Origin: Antedon mediterranea
Lineage: Eukaryota; Echinodermata; Crinoidea; Comatulida; Antedonidae
Reading direction: 5' to 3'
Assembly: GCF_964355755.1 (NCBI RefSeq)
Contig: NC_092674.1
Span: 21,542,001 to 21,606,000, forward strand
DNA length: 64,000 nucleotides
Part shown: piece after piece, positions 1 to 11,753 of the stretch
How the letters are laid out: the number at the start of each line of letters is the position of its first letter
Position numbering within the stretch: the stretch's first letter is position 1
Notes under the pieces: model-generated
Databases searched by the model: none
Seen by the model: the letters and a program-made list of their open reading frames with translations, nothing else
Told to the model about the DNA's origin: nothing
Translations under genes and position numbers: made by a program

Positions 1-1085
1 TAACACTGAACCTCGTAATCCATAGTCATGTAGCTTTTTAAGTAAAATAGGATGACTTATGCGATGGAAAGCTTTGTTCCAATAAAAAAAAATTACATCA
101 GTTGGAGGAGGGGTTCTCTCATCTAAAACCTTAGCCCTGTAATAGTAAGTGGTGCTAAGTATCGTTTGACTAGACCTTCCAGCTACAAAACCATGTTGAC
201 AGGTTGAAAATAGTTTGTGAGAACTTAAATGATCGAACAAGTGTCTACTGACCACTCTTTCTAATAACTTGCCAACTGTTGAACAAAGGGAAACCGGTCT
301 ATAATTGGTGATATCATTGGTTGCACCAGCCTTGTAAATAGGAATTACATTTGCCATTTTCCATTCGGAGGGAAAAACACCTGTGGAGAGTGACACATTA
401 AATATTTTGGCCTTGGGTTCACAGATGTATGCTAACTTAAGCATTTTAGATGTGATGCCATCTGGGCCAGGTGCTTTACCTTTTTGTAATTTGTTAATAA
501 GTCTAAGAATTTCAGCTGGTGTCGTTTGAATATTAGAAAGAGGACGTAGGCCATTGAGATTACTACAATCAATAATATCAACATCAATAAGGTTACACAG
601 TCTTGGGTAAAATTTGTTTCAAAATAATCACTAAATGATTGAGAGATTAAAACAGGATTCCTAACTAATACATTATTTATTTTAAAGTTTTGAGCACTTA
701 GTTTTGCTCTTGATTTGCGTACAAATGACCAAAAAGCCTTACCGCTATTATCAGATTTCAGAGCCAAGTTTCTAACATAATAGTGGTAGGATTTATTTAT
801 ACATGACTTTAAATTGTTTCGACAACGTTTATAAAGTGACTAGTTATGTGGATCATGCAAAGATTTTGCTTTTTTATACAGACGGTTCTTCTTTCTAGAA
901 AGTTTGATTATTTCCTCAGTAATCCATGGTTGTTTAGGCTTTCTCTTAGCTTTGCCCTTAGGAACAAGCGAATAGATCGTTTGGAGAAACTGACATTTAA
1001 ACTTTTCCCATGTTAAATTTTTATCATCAGAAAGGCAACAAAGTTCCCAGTTGATTTCCGAAAACGTTTTTATAAAATTTGCCAC
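1..1085 (-). pseudogene. LINE-A linker and N-terminal reverse transcriptase, several frame breaks
   Basis: The piece 1085-840 carries PWITEEIIKLSRKKNRLYKKA, the usual linker between endonuclease and polymerase in CR1-like LINEs. The piece 767-432 continues with KAFWSFVRKSR and loses frame near 610. The polymerase fingers follow in other frames down to position 1. The catalytic palm motif would lie left of the window and cannot be judged. Confidence 0.75.
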
Positions 1086-1091
1086 ATCTAT

Positions 1092-2155
1092 CTAGGAATA
1101 CTGAAGGAAATGACCAGCAGGAAGAGCATTATTTGGAAATTTAAAGTTAAAATTAATAAATATACCATCATGGTCACTACCCGCAATACCTGGGTGAGGT
1201 GATATTGAGTCAATGATATCAGATTCGTTAACATATACATGATCAATTATGGTACCATCATTACTTGTTTCATTATGTCCTCTGGTTATAAAAGGGACAA
1301 CTTGAGTAAAATTAAAAATATCAAAAATTGAAGTAAGTTTCTTAAGTAAATTACATGAGTTAAAATAATTGTTTGTATATTTGATATTAAAATCACCAAC
1401 AACTATTACGCTGTAATGCAGATGCACATCAGCAAGTACAGCATCCATACACTTTTCGAGTTTATCAAAAAATGTCTTGTCAGAGCTTGGGGGTCCGTAT
1501 AAGCAGCCTGTTAAAATCTTGCCTTTTTTTTTGTATATACGATTGACCATACTACATCAATTCCATTAATATTGTATTGATGTGCTGGAACTGGATGCAG
1601 ATAGTTGTGAGCGGCGATAAGAACTCCACCTCCATGACGATTTCTATTACTGCGAAATATAGCATATTGAACTGGTACCGGTTCAGAATCCAAAATAGTG
1701 CTGTCTAGCCAAGTTTCGGTTATAAACATTAAGCTAGGAGCTTCATTGGCTATTGTAACTTGAAGTTTGCTTAGTTTATTTACAACACTACGGGCGTTAA
1801 AATTTAACATGCTGGATCTCAATCCAATTTTGCTATTGTCACCGTTTAAAACAGGACCGGGATTAGGGTGAACATTCCCAGACATTTCTATATTATCAAA
1901 TGTAGCGGTATGGTTTCTGTAATATAATGTTGGAGCCGAGGATTTAAAATATTCCTTCCTGTTTAGACATCTACGTTGGCCTAGCCTGGAAATATTAAAA
2001 GTCAACTGCTTACCGTGGTCATCTTGCATGTCATTATCATCGCCATACTTGTAGTAGTATACACATACCAACCATAGCAGCCATAGCGTACACAAGAAGT
2101 TATTGAAACCAAACATCGTTGTATATTGCAACAAATAACAGATCAGTAAGAGCAC
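1092..2155 (-). pseudogene. LINE-A endonuclease (exonuclease-endonuclease-phosphatase fold), frameshifted
   Basis: The first piece (2155-1511, 214 aa) starts with a hydrophobic stretch (residues 1-33). It carries a 2A-like motif GNVHPNPGP at residues 93-101, and then the start of the endonuclease fold with NFNARSVVNK and ITETWLD. The second piece (1550-1092) continues the fold in another frame, with VVGDFN and a terminal SDHDGI motif, which are the expected catalytic Asp, Asn and His positions. The frame change falls at a homopolymer run near 1524-1533. The enzyme would nick target DNA to prime reverse transcription. Confidence 0.85.
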
Positions 2156-2654
2156 ATAACCTCAAACTGACAGATTTATCCAAATCGAAAGTACAATAAG
2201 GTTAAAAGTACAGCAAAAAGTTAAAAACGGTTAAAAACAGCAAACTACAGGTACAACAGCAAAATATAGTTAGAATCTGCAAGCACTTGTATATGCAATG
2301 TGTTAAACTCTGTATTAAAAACTGTGGTATATAATCTAAATCAAACGTAAAACAAATCCAACTAATTGTTAGGCTCAAGGTGTGCCCGTGAGAGACATGC
2401 ACTAAAGCTAGTCAAACCCCTTTAGACCGGGGTGGCGTGTCAAATGCTCTATTTGAAAAGGCCGGGCTAGCGGGCATCAATGTAACCCGTCCTCACTTCA
2501 CCAAGGCAGATATCAAGAACTTGACTTGTTCTATGCGCAAATTCTGAAGATAACTTGACTTCTGTTCTAAGCGCTACTAACTCATTTCTATCACCCCTGC
2601 CACTAAGGTAGAGAGTGACTTAAACTTATATGTATAATATAATAATGGTGGAAA

Positions 2655-3400
2655 CCATGATGATCTTAGTACTGAGAGTTGTTTAAGACTTCAACATTCT
2701 GAGGTCCTTGCTAATTTGGATGCTAAGTTCGTTCATTTAACAGATGCTGAAAGGACAGAACTAATTGGTGCTTCTTGAACATGACAGTTCATTTCCTGAT
2801 TTACCTGTACAAATCAATGATATTGACGATGCTAAGCTGCTTAAAAACATCCTTAACACCTCAATCTAATACAGCATAACTATCTAAAACAAGAGATTGA
2901 GTTATGCTCCAAAACGATGTTATTGAAGTTCTAGTCAGTGGAGTTCACTATGTGTGCTGGTTCTAAAGCCTGATGGTTTTTATCGACTATGTACTTTCGT
3001 AAGGTGAATGCAGTTACAAAGGCGGATTCATACCCATTGCCACGCATTGATGATTGTCTCGACAAATTGGGCAAAGCTCAATGTGTAAGCAAATTTGATC
3101 TGCTCAAAGGATATTGGCAAGTTCCTCTCATCGAACGTGTGAAGGAGATATCAGTCTTTGTCACCAATGACGGACTCCACCAATACAAGTGAGTGCCGTT
3201 TGGAATGCGGAATGCACCAGCCACATTTCAACGACTCCTGCATAGTGTGATTGCAGACATCAATGGCTGCGAGGGCTACATAGACAATGTTATTGTCTAC
3301 AGTGATACTTGGCAAGACCATGTTGAGACCAATTTTCAAGAAACATTAAAAAACAAACAATTTACAAATGTGAATTCAGCAAAGGAACTGTGAACTTGAT
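2655..3400 (+). pseudogene. Ty3/gypsy-type pol fragment (reverse transcriptase), inactive
   Basis: Translated pieces match the part of gypsy pol just before and inside the reverse transcriptase: a TDAERTELIG-like stretch near 2740, a HPYR-like stretch near 2870, then FRKVNAVTKADSYPLPRID from 2989, KFDLLKGYWQVPL, and PFGMRNAPATFQRLL from 3193. There is a one-base frame change near 2985 and an in-frame TGA at 3190-3192. The catalytic YxDD box at 3277-3288 reads YIDN, so the second catalytic Asp is lost. Sequence similarity ends near 3390 and no RNase H or integrase is visible. It is a dead fragment of an LTR retrotransposon. Confidence 0.85.
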
Positions 3401-3522
3401 ATTATAACGTTGTACGCATGTGTTTTTGAAGAATGAAATATATTTCTGAGATTTTAAATACAATTTTTACATTTTAATGTATATAAACAGTTTGTATGCA
3501 AACTTTTCTTTAAGGAGGGGTG

Positions 3523-4190
3523 TGTTAGGAGATACATTTATACTATTATATCTTTATTATCACTTTACCATAGTATTATACTATGTTATGTATATATATT
3601 ATATTAGATGTAGACTAAACTATAGTTCGGTAACCAGGTTGTTAGTAATTGTACCTAGGAGACTGCTCATAACTCAAGTTGTCCCAGATACTTGTTTGAT
3701 ATTCCATATAAGGAAATTGTTACAACAATTTCATTCTAAAGATGATGATGTCATTTGAATTTCAGCTTATACCCAATTTCATCATCTTTAAGTTATTTGA
3801 TGAGATCATTATAATCACCCCATATATTCTGCATAAGAATATAAATAGTGGTAGATTAACCATATAATCAGTTCTAATACGAATACTGACATAGCTAAAC
3901 TAAATGCTGTTAAAGTCTATTGGAAGTATTTAGAAGTCTGTTTGACTGTTTTGAACAACTGAAGTAAAGCTTTATATTAGCCTTGGGCTCAGCTATATTT
4001 GTAAGTCTTGAATTGCTTTATGTATTTTGATTGTGTGTTACCACCATCTTATACTTTGATAATTATTTTATATTATTAATTAATCTTTATCTTTATAATC
4101 ATTTTAATTGATTTTGTTATATTTTGCTTTTCTGTTTGAAGAATAAAACGTAGATTAGGTTATATAACTTATACTTTGTATTGCCTATCT
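3523..4190 (+). mobile_element. Probable 3' LTR of the gypsy-like element
   Basis: A purine tract (3511-3520) is followed by TGTTAGGAG at 3523, the usual junction of polypurine tract and 3' LTR in Ty3/gypsy elements. An AATAAA signal lies at about 4142. The right end is not certain because no second LTR is present for comparison; I place it near a TGCCTTGCA at about 4190. Confidence 0.45.
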
Positions 4191-4204
4191 TCTGTTTGTG
4201 CCTT

Positions 4205-4480
4205 GCATGTAAAATATGCTAAAATGATTATGTTAAAAATGATGCTAAAATATGAATTGTGTTAAGAAATGAATATGCTAGAATATGAAGTGTTAAGAAA
4301 TGTATAGTAAATGATTATGTTTATGAAATGAATGTGCTAGAATAATGATTATGTTAAGAAATGAATAATATACCAAAATATGAATTGTGTATGCTAAAAG
4401 GATTATGTTAAGAAATTAATATGTTTAAGGAAATTAATAGGCTAAGAAATGAATAGGCTAAGTGAATATGTTAAGAACTT
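4205..4480 (+). repeat. Degenerate AT-rich minisatellite
   Basis: Irregular tandem units of roughly 20-35 bases built from ATGCTAGAATATG and TTATGTTAAGAAATGAAT variants. It probably grew by slippage next to the LTR. No coding potential is visible. Confidence 0.6.
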
Positions 4481-4714
4481 AATAATAATAAGATTAAAAA
4501 AAAAATAAATAAAAATAAGAACGAGAAGTGCTCGTGGAGTGCTCATGAAGTACTCGGGGAATGTTGGAAAAGATGCGAAGTTTTGATTTTTTTAAGGGCT
4601 ATTAGTTTAGACTAAATATAACCCAAAAATGTATTGTAGATGAAGTATTCAATATATTTAAGAAAAATAAAAGAAATTGAATTGATAGATATTTAGTTAG
4701 TATTTTCACGGAAG

Positions 4715-4960
4715 TTAGGCAACATTGTGGCCGGTTAGAGCTTGGTTGGGAGACCATCTGGGAATACAAGGTGCTGTTTATAGAGCTGGGGTGCCATTAG
4801 GCATTTGAAATCGGCACTGCTGACTCTCATGGCAGCCCTTGAATAGTATCTGCCTCAGACGTATTGGCTTATGCTTCTCCTCTGGCTAATGTGGGCACTG
4901 GACGAGAGAAGCCCTTGGTCAATGTTGGGACCAGACAAAGGGGGTTTAAACAGTCCGGGC
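4715..4960 (+). mobile_element. 5S rRNA-derived SINE, diverged copy
   Basis: The stretch 4719-4795 aligns with the second half of a 5S rRNA: GTTAGGCAACATTGTGG corresponds to the box A region and TTGGTTGGGAGACC to the IE/box C region of the internal polymerase III promoter. It ends in a GGTGCTGTTTA 3' end. A non-5S body of about 150 bases follows. It differs in its body from the two copies at 49.4 and 53.3 kb, so it may be another subfamily. Confidence 0.6.
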
Positions 4961-5067
4961 TTAGTTATAATTCAGATGAATGTAAGACAGACTAGGAGGT
5001 ATTGTCTCCTTTTCATATAGGTTACGTGTCACTGTTGACAAAGTAATGTGATGTATTCCAAATTTAC

Positions 5068-5253
5068 CTGCAACTGGGCATTTACTAGGATCACTGACAC
5101 ACACAGTATGTTTTCCGTTTTCACACTTATGAGCACCAGCTACGCAAGCATCGCACTGGCTAGTTTCCCCATCATAATGACAGACGCCTGTCTGAGATTC
5201 GGTCCATTTGCTGTACCTCATCACAGCTTCTTTTGCATATCTTAATACTGTTT
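5068..5253 (-). CDS. Gene B exon 14: Cys-rich segment after the lectin
   Basis: Encodes ETVLRYAKEAVMRYSKWTES and then six Cys residues in about 45 residues (VCHYDG, CDACVAG, KCENG, VCVSD, KCPVA). It ends at a G|GTAAAT donor, so the gene continues. The next exon is not visible in 1-5067 and is probably outside the window. Confidence 0.75.
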
Positions 5254-5506
5254 CTGAAGAAAAGAAGTACTATAATAATGAACAGCCTTACTTATTTAGC
5301 TAAAACCCTTTTTATAATAGAAAATACAAATTATTTGTGTGCTTCTTCATTACCAAATTACAGTTACAAATTATTATCGGTTAATTTTTCTGGCGCGCGG
5401 AATCAGTTAAACTTGTTTTCACATGAACTTTATCGGTTAATTATTGGTTAATTTATATCGGTTATTTTTTTGGCTGCGGAAAAATGGTCTTGTGGATTCA
5501 GCGTAC

Positions 5507-5729
5507 CGTATTCAAAATCTAACATGTGATACTCGCAGATAGCTGGCAGGATAGCGGTGCAGTCCATTATGTCCCAGTCACCAAGATCAGTACTGACATC
5601 CCTGGTATCATAGACATCTACAAAAGATGCAGCTCCGCAGTCTTCAGTTGCACTTGTTCCAGGTCTGTTTGGTAGCCATTTTGTAAAAGACGCTGATGAC
5701 CCGTTTGTCCACTTGAAAATATCAGTACC
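5507..5729 (-). CDS. Gene B exon 13: C-type lectin domain, C-terminal half
   Basis: Encodes GTDIFKWTNGSSASFTKW, WLPNRPG in the place of the usual calcium-site EPN/QPD loop, and GDWDIMDCTAILPAICEY, which carries the last two Cys residues. The loop motif is not a canonical EPN or QPD, so calcium-dependent sugar binding is uncertain. The donor G|GTACGC is chosen by phase. Confidence 0.85.
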
Positions 5730-5896
5730 CTAGAACATATACATTGTCATAATTGAAAATTCTTAATAAACGACATGTCATTTGATTAATTATAGACTTG
5801 CCATATCGAAGTTAACTCCTCTTTCTCGTGTAGTTAGCATGGTTAATTCATTACGGGGGATTTACGAGTGACGTTGGATCTCAGAGCCATACTAAC

Positions 5897-6108
5897 CTCA
5901 ACGTCTTTTAGCCCAATCCAGTATTTGTATGGCGACAGTGCTGGAACGAGGCCTCTTAGAAATTGCTGTTCAAACGTATCTTTGATCTTGACTAACTGTG
6001 CGTTGTCTGCTTCACAGGCCGCCTTTGCTGCATCCCAAGTTTCTAGCGTGTTGTTGAACACTCGGTAACATGTTTCTTTGTAAGGTGTGTAACCAGACCG
6101 ACATAAAT
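5897..6108 (-). CDS. Gene B exon 12: C-type lectin domain, N-terminal half
   Basis: Encodes LCRSGYTPYKETCYRV, then WDAAKAACEADNAQLVKI and YKYWIGLKDVE. These are the early Cys pair, the helix with W.AA..C, and the WIGL strand that define a C-type lectin fold. The domain continues in exon 13. Binding of a sugar or other ligand outside the cell is the likely role. Confidence 0.88.
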
Positions 6109-6475
6109 CTACAAGTACAGTGTAAGAGTTATAGAGTAATTACAATCAGCCGATCATGTTTGTAAGAATCATAGAGACAGTCTTTATTAGGTAAGGTAAT
6201 ATATCAGTAAAGTTGGTTTTGTTGAAGAAGTCATCGTTATATTACAATCATAATAAACAAAACAGACTTCAGATTTGATAAGAATGGTTTAATGTAGTGA
6301 AAAACACATTGTCAATTTTTTGGTCGCCTTGTGGACAAAAACATCAGGTAAAATACCACACATGTAATCCCCAAACCTGGCGAGATGGACCTATATTTAT
6401 TTCAAAATGATTCGAATTAGGAAAACCATGTATGTCTTCTTAAAAAATTAAACTAACCCACTAACGTACACTTAC

Positions 6476-6677
6476 CACCACCAACAACTGGTCTGTCCGA
6501 ATACTTAAATTGAAAATATTTTGTGGAACCAAGAACTTTAGCGCTATTAACATTCGAGAACCACAGCAAATCAGCCACGCCAACAAAGCGATGAGTACCC
6601 GGAGCACTTTTTCCGTTTTTGTCGATTCCTAGGCGTACACGAAAAGTTGGTTTTGCAGCAATCTGAATGGTTCCAAG
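6476..6677 (-). CDS. Gene B exon 11: region before the lectin domain
   Basis: Encodes LGTIQIAAKPTFRVRLGIDK and ends DRPVVGG just before a G|GTAAGT donor. No named domain is recognised. It leads directly into the lectin domain with a matching phase. Confidence 0.75.
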
Positions 6678-7016
6678 CTGTAAAATACATAAACAAACCT
6701 AAAATGTTGTCCTTTACGCCTGTCTTTGACTTCATTTAGAAAACCTCTTTCCACTTATATCATACTGTAAGTCAATTAAAACTTTACCAGACAAAGACAA
6801 TGCACCACCCAGTGAAATAAGTAATACTTGTAAACCGTTTCAATGTAACAAATCTGCACTCAGCCACCAAGATCGAATTTTTCATCCTGATGCAGATAGA
6901 CGCTACACTCGACCAATACGTATGAATTTATTCGAACATTTTACTGAATGTAACTACACCGACCATTCACTTATTTCATAATCTTTCAAATGTATCAGCG
7001 ATGTTGGTAAACTTAC

Positions 7017-7206
7017 ATTAAATCGAACAGGGGTTGGTCCAGACATGCTGGGGTTTACCGCTGGTGGCTGGAACAGCTCTGTGTATTCTAATTCAAGGCT
7101 TATATATCGCACATTTTTTGACGTCATTATTGTGAAAGTTACATCTACTGCTTTTCCCGTTGAATCGTCATCGTGCCAAATAGTAATCAGTAGTATTACA
7201 TCATCA
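7017..7206 (-). CDS. Gene B exon 10: beta-rich extracellular region, part 4
   Basis: The acceptor follows a T-rich tract and the donor is AAT|GTAAGT. Encodes DDVILLITIWHDDDSTGKAV and ends PTPVRFN. The LLITIWHDD strand resembles LLVTIYAEIDD of exon 9, supporting an internal repeat. Confidence 0.75.
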
Positions 7207-7319
7207 CTAAAAAAAACAACCAAAATATACTAAAATAATACGAAATGGAATTAGAGTGGTACCACAATCACTATATCCCAATACTTATAGGACGTCAAAG
7301 AGTGCTTATGTGAACATAA

Positions 7320-7385
7320 TGTCGCGACCCAAATGTCAAATGCCGCGACCAAATTTCAAATGCCGCAACCCAAATGTCAAATGCT
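7320..7385 (+). repeat. Short tandem repeat in gene B intron, about 21-base unit
   Basis: Three imperfect units of the form AATGCCGCGACCCAAATGTC follow one another. It lies between exons 9 and 10. No function is suggested. Confidence 0.6.
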
Positions 7386-7681
7386 TATGTACAAATTGGT
7401 TACATTTAAAAAATCCCCAAACATGAACAATGATTGACAACGATCAAATACGACGAATGCAATTGTTTGTCAATTAAAAAATGCACATCACAATGGTAAA
7501 GAACTCATAAGCAAAATGTATTACAACCGTTAATTAAAGTACCGTGGTATTAATAAGAGGTATATCATTTCTGATTGTGTTGCCAGTGTCAGCCTGAATC
7601 ATTTATCTTATTTTATTGTTACAATTCTACAATAATAAGAACAATTAATTTTACATTGCTTGTATCCGATACCAAACTTAC

Positions 7682-8357
7682 CCTTTATAAAAGGAATTAG
7701 TTTCGTATGATATCTTGAACGACATCTTAGGCTTCGAGACCTCATTAATGAGCGTATATACCGGTACTTCTCCAACCCACATGTGAGCTCCGTCGCCAAT
7801 CTGCATTCCAACTCTTAACCAGTGCTCTGATCCATTGACAACCGCGTCTGTATCGTCTAGGACAACTTCAACTTCTAACGCTAAGATGTTATTGGAAGCA
7901 TATGGGTCGTTCACTTCAATAAATCCGTCAAAATGTGTCACCGACCAGTCTTTAAGAATGCCAAAGTTATCATCGTTAGTAATGTACTGCGTCTGAGGAG
8001 CGTAGTAGCAGAACTCTGTCGAATATGTACAGGATAAACTGTCACTGACATACGAAACGGACACTTTGTTGATACTCCACTGCTCGCTTGTCTTGTTAGT
8101 CGTGAAGTTGTATGGTAGTATGACTTCAATTTTAGGATCAGCGGTACCTTTTGGAAACTCAACAATAATGTTCATATGCACCCTTTGACCAACTTTAGCA
8201 TATACATTACCATCTGTAGACTGCTCAGTGATGTTCATGATGAAATGCGGTAGTTTACTGAAGACTGCGTCGGTAGCTCCCTCTGCCGTGATTAAACCAG
8301 CGTCATCGATTTCGGCATAAATAGTTACAAGTAAAATAGCTCCAGGTTTTATATTGG
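7682..8357 (-). CDS. Gene B exon 9: large beta-rich exon, part 3
   Basis: At 676 bases this is the largest exon of the gene. It encodes ANIKPGAILLVTIYAEIDDA, then VGQRVHMNIIVEFPKGTADP, and further strands with several NxS/T sites. At least two copies of a strand pattern (motif around LLVTIYAE and MNIIVEFP) are visible, suggesting tandem beta-sandwich modules, possibly of the broad conserved-repeat (DUF11-like) kind. That family name is a guess. The donor is GG|GTAAGT. Confidence 0.8.
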
Positions 8358-8592
8358 CTACAATAAATTGATTTAAAACAAAATAGTTGGTTATTTTTTC
8401 TAAATATTAATGCAAATTATTGTAATAAGGGCAAGTTTAAATAAAACTGAGTGCAATATAGTTCGTTGCTAACGCAAATTTTTCTGAAAAAAGGCTATAT
8501 CAACTACATGATACGGTAATATCTGCACTTATAATTTAGCGACTCGAAATTTTATTTTGGTTTATTTAAGTAAAAAACGATTTCAATAATAC

Positions 8593-8710
8593 CATTAACA
8601 GTAGAATTGATGGTCCCTTCAAATTTAATGTCAGATGAAAAGTAAACATTATTACTAAAAGACAAATGAATTTCTGCTGCAGGTGAGACCAGGGTGACCG
8701 TGAAGTCGCT
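8593..8710 (-). CDS. Gene B exon 8: beta-rich extracellular region, part 2
   Basis: Acceptor TTTTTCAG, donor AATG|GTATTA. Encodes SDFTVTLVSPAAEIHLSF and ends at an NSTVN site. The open frame runs on to a stop past the donor, but only the donor at 8592 gives the phase needed by exon 9. Confidence 0.7.
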
Positions 8711-8874
8711 CTGAAAAATACAATGAATCCGTTGCAACATCTGATAGCAAATCTGACTTAAAAATAAAACAACAACAATTAAGTCACTGCTAAAGTCACA
8801 CTAATTGTATTATGATCACACATTGCCCCATTAACCAATACTGTATATTGAGAAAATACAAGACAGAACTATAC

Positions 8875-8943
8875 CGTCATGGTTGATTTGGTATCTCCGT
8901 TTCCTGTTAAAGTCCATATAAAAGAATCTGCAGAAATGTCTAA
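8875..8943 (-). CDS. Gene B exon 7: small 23-residue exon
   Basis: A 69-base phase 0/0 exon between a long pyrimidine tract plus TAG and an ACG|GTATAG donor, encoding LDISADSFIWTLTGNGDTKS. It joins exons 6 and 8 in frame. An intron of about 3.1 kb, holding a Penelope-like element, precedes it. Confidence 0.65.
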
Positions 8944-9958
8944 CTAAAAAAAAAAAGATTTACTATTACATTATTTAATCATTTAACGAACGTATTCGTG
9001 TCGAAGCTCAACGGATATATTTGAATGTGTATTTTTTTTCAATTTGGCAGTTGCAAGTTTAGGTACGTCTGTAAACAGGCTTGGGTGGATGGAGTGGACT
9101 TGTGGCTTGGTGGTTGTGATGCTTGGCTAGCATAAGGAATTTTTGTTCTAATGACAATTTACAATGCCACTCCCAACTATAATGGCACTAGATCGTTAAG
9201 ATTGTTTCGATAAAATCGTTTCACTCATAAAATCATACAAACATCCATCTACAAACTTATCAGCAAAAGAAAAAACAGGGCTAAAATAACTTAAAGAAGA
9301 CCACAAGATTACAATTTTTCGTGCTGACAAAGGCTGTGCTACTATTTTAGTAAACACAACAGATTATAAAGCCAAGGTAAATGAGATGTTATCCGACGAC
9401 CAAGTATATGAACAACTCAAATCGAACCTCACTCCTAAATATAAACGTGCTTTGATGAATATCCCTAAATAGATTGCTTAATGAAAAGAAAATCACATAT
9501 GGGGAAAAATGTAAATTATTCCCGACAGCAGAAAAAACACCGAGGCTATATTGCACATCTCAAATTTATAAACGAAACTGGCCCTTGAGGCCAATCGTAG
9601 ACGGTATAGACTCCATTTACTATAAGGTGTTCAAATTTCTAATAGATATTCTAAAACCAATGGTTGCATGGCAACTCCACACACTCAATAAACAACTCTA
9701 AACAAACTAAACAGACTAGCAACCGAACTTAAAGACCTTCATGTGTCACATTTTTGTTTCATTTGATGTAGTTGTAGATTAATGCGCATGTCTGGCGTCG
9801 TAAGGACGTATTTGATTTTTGCTCCAGGTTTTGAATGCAAATATGCTACAAAATTAGCCAATCTAAGAAAATCATCATCTTAACTGGTAATATTTATAGT
9901 TATTGTGCTCGTGAAGGTGACAAATTGGTTCTATGATCAACTTATGTTGATCTAATCC

Positions 9959-10565
9959 TTGTTTGTGTATGTACATGGCGCTAGGCCTGTGGCGGGAATT
10001 TCGATCGAGCTAGTCATTGTTTATGATCACCGTGGTGACAGCTGTTTTGGTATGTCAAATCCAACCATTCAGAAGGGACGTAACGAAAGTGACAACACTA
10101 GGTCCCGGGTAACAAGGGACCTAAATGGTGATACTACCCCCGATGGTGCTGTAAACTATGAAAATGATGAGAATAATTCTATATATGAAGCAAGTCCTGT
10201 GATAAACGAACTTCTATGCTTGTTGTGAACAACCTGGGTTCAATGACGTTCGATCACTTACATAGTATAGTATTGAAAGCTATAGCGTTGATGATATAAA
10301 GAAAGCTAAAGATACACTATCGCAATATTTATTGGATCCTGAGAGTAATCTAAAGAAGAGGATACGTAAGCACGGAATTATGATGACCGACATTCTGACA
10401 TACCTCGTCAATTGCGATATGCGGAATATACCGGTTTTTGTTGCAGCCAACCTCAGAAAAATTCATTTTGTACCGATAGATAGGTTTGACGGTTCTATGA
10501 TACTTAGAGAAATACAACAATTAAAAACTGAGATCAAAGTTAGTTTAAAAGTTTACTTTCTATAG
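9959..10565 (+). pseudogene. Possible LINE ORF1-type fragment inserted in PLE-4
   Basis: Two open pieces, 9959-10228 (with MSNPTIQKGRNESDNTRSRV) and 10332-10565 (with IPVFVAANLRKIHFVPIDRF), do not resemble Penelope proteins. The pattern PVFVAANL...P.....ILREIQQL resembles a segment seen in ORF1 proteins of some invertebrate retrotransposons, but I am not sure of this. The fragment interrupts the Penelope reading frame. Confidence 0.35.
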
Positions 10566-10600
10566 ACCAGAGTTTCCAAAACAAAAGATTGAATGAATGA

Positions 10601-11063
10601 ATGAATGTAGTGTCTTTGTTTATAAAGACCCCTACGGAAAAATCACTGGAAATAATACATGAATGCTTGAGGGCTAACCAAACACTACAAGATCGTACAA
10701 AACTAAAAGTAGAAGACGTTATGGAACTGTTGTTTCTGGTCGTGAACACCACATACTTTAGTTTTAAAAACATCATATACAGGCATAAATCCGGCATTGC
10801 TATGGGAAGTCCAATTAGTCCAATCGTTGCAAACCTGTTTTTAGAATGGTTTGGATACTGAGGCCTTAAGCAGAGCAAATGACAACATCAGACCTACTTA
10901 TTGGCGAAGGTATGTAGACGATGTTTTAGCTGTGGTTAAAAAAGAATCCATAGAAGATCTTAACAAACATCTTAACACCATAGACCCTACTAAAAGTATC
11001 AAGTTTACTACAGAAAGAGTGACCGATAACATTTCTGGACTGCCTTATCACCCTAAAAACTGA
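10601..11063 (+). pseudogene. PLE-4 reverse transcriptase core
   Basis: Frame 1 (10601-10861) has HKSGIAMGSPISPIVANLFL, the Penelope palm motif. After a frame change, 10851-11063 has YWRRYVDDVLAVV with an intact YVDD catalytic box at 10911-10922. The core would copy element RNA at the nicked target. Frame breaks make it non-functional. Confidence 0.85.
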
Positions 11064-11220
11064 CGGTACAATAAAAACTTCCATTTACAGGAAACCCACA
11101 CATACTGACCAAATTGATACTTAAACTTCAAATCAAATCATCCTCTTGAGCACAAGCTGAGCGTCGTTAACACACAGATGCCAAAACATCGTAACACCAC
11201 AGCAGAGCAAAAGAGAAAAG

Positions 11221-11753
11221 ATGAATCACATAATAAAAGTATTTAATATATGTGAATACCCAAATTGGACCATCGATAGACTGATACACAACACAAAAGA
11301 AAAGAATAGTCAGAAAAAAAGGAGAAAACAAGCAAGACAGATAGCTTTACCCTATGTGAGAGGGCTATCGGAAAACATACATAGAACGCTCACTAGCCAT
11401 AAAATTAACTCTTACTTTGTACCCAAAAACAAATTAAGATCACATCTAGTACACCCAAAAGATAAAATTAAGCCGGAGGACACAAGTGGAGTAGTGTATG
11501 AATGAATTGTATGAATTGTAACATGCTATACATAGGAGAAACCGGCAGAAAACTGGGAAACATAATAAAAGAACATAAAAAAGATGTAGAAGATCACATG
11601 AAAAGAGTTATGACAAGGTCAAGCAGAATGTCACAATCAAACATTACACATAAATCTGTAATTACAGACCATGCTATAAAGGAAAACCACTCACCTAATT
11701 GGAAGGCAAAAGTGTTAAAAAAGAGGGAAACATCAACAAGAGAGGATGATTAG
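11221..11753 (+). pseudogene. PLE-4 C-terminal linker and GIY-YIG endonuclease
   Basis: The piece 11221-11505 is basic and ends with the approach to the nuclease (SGVVYE). The piece 11502-11753 has CMNCNMLYIGETGRKLG and a DHAIKENHSPNW stretch, typical of the GIY-YIG nuclease of Penelope-like elements. The two pieces overlap by four bases in different frames (TATGAATG), so a single frameshift separates the GVVY half of the motif from the YIG half. Confidence 0.8.

Larger units (their letters stand above)
1..2400 (-). mobile_element. LINE-A: decayed CR1/L2-like non-LTR retrotransposon, cut by the window edge
   Basis: On the minus strand an apurinic-type endonuclease region (2155 to 1092) is followed by a linker (1085-840) and the N-terminal half of a reverse transcriptase (about 767 to 1). 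The reading frame changes several times, so the copy is dead. The reverse transcriptase runs off the left edge. Its fingers region is recognisable between about 480 and 1 by a KGKAPGPDGI-like stretch, a NYRPVSL-like stretch, and a degraded motif near position 70 where the usual FSKAFD reads WNKAFH. About 300 bases above 2155 are probably its 5' untranslated region. The order of domains is that of CR1/L2-group LINEs; the exact clade is uncertain. Confidence 0.85.
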
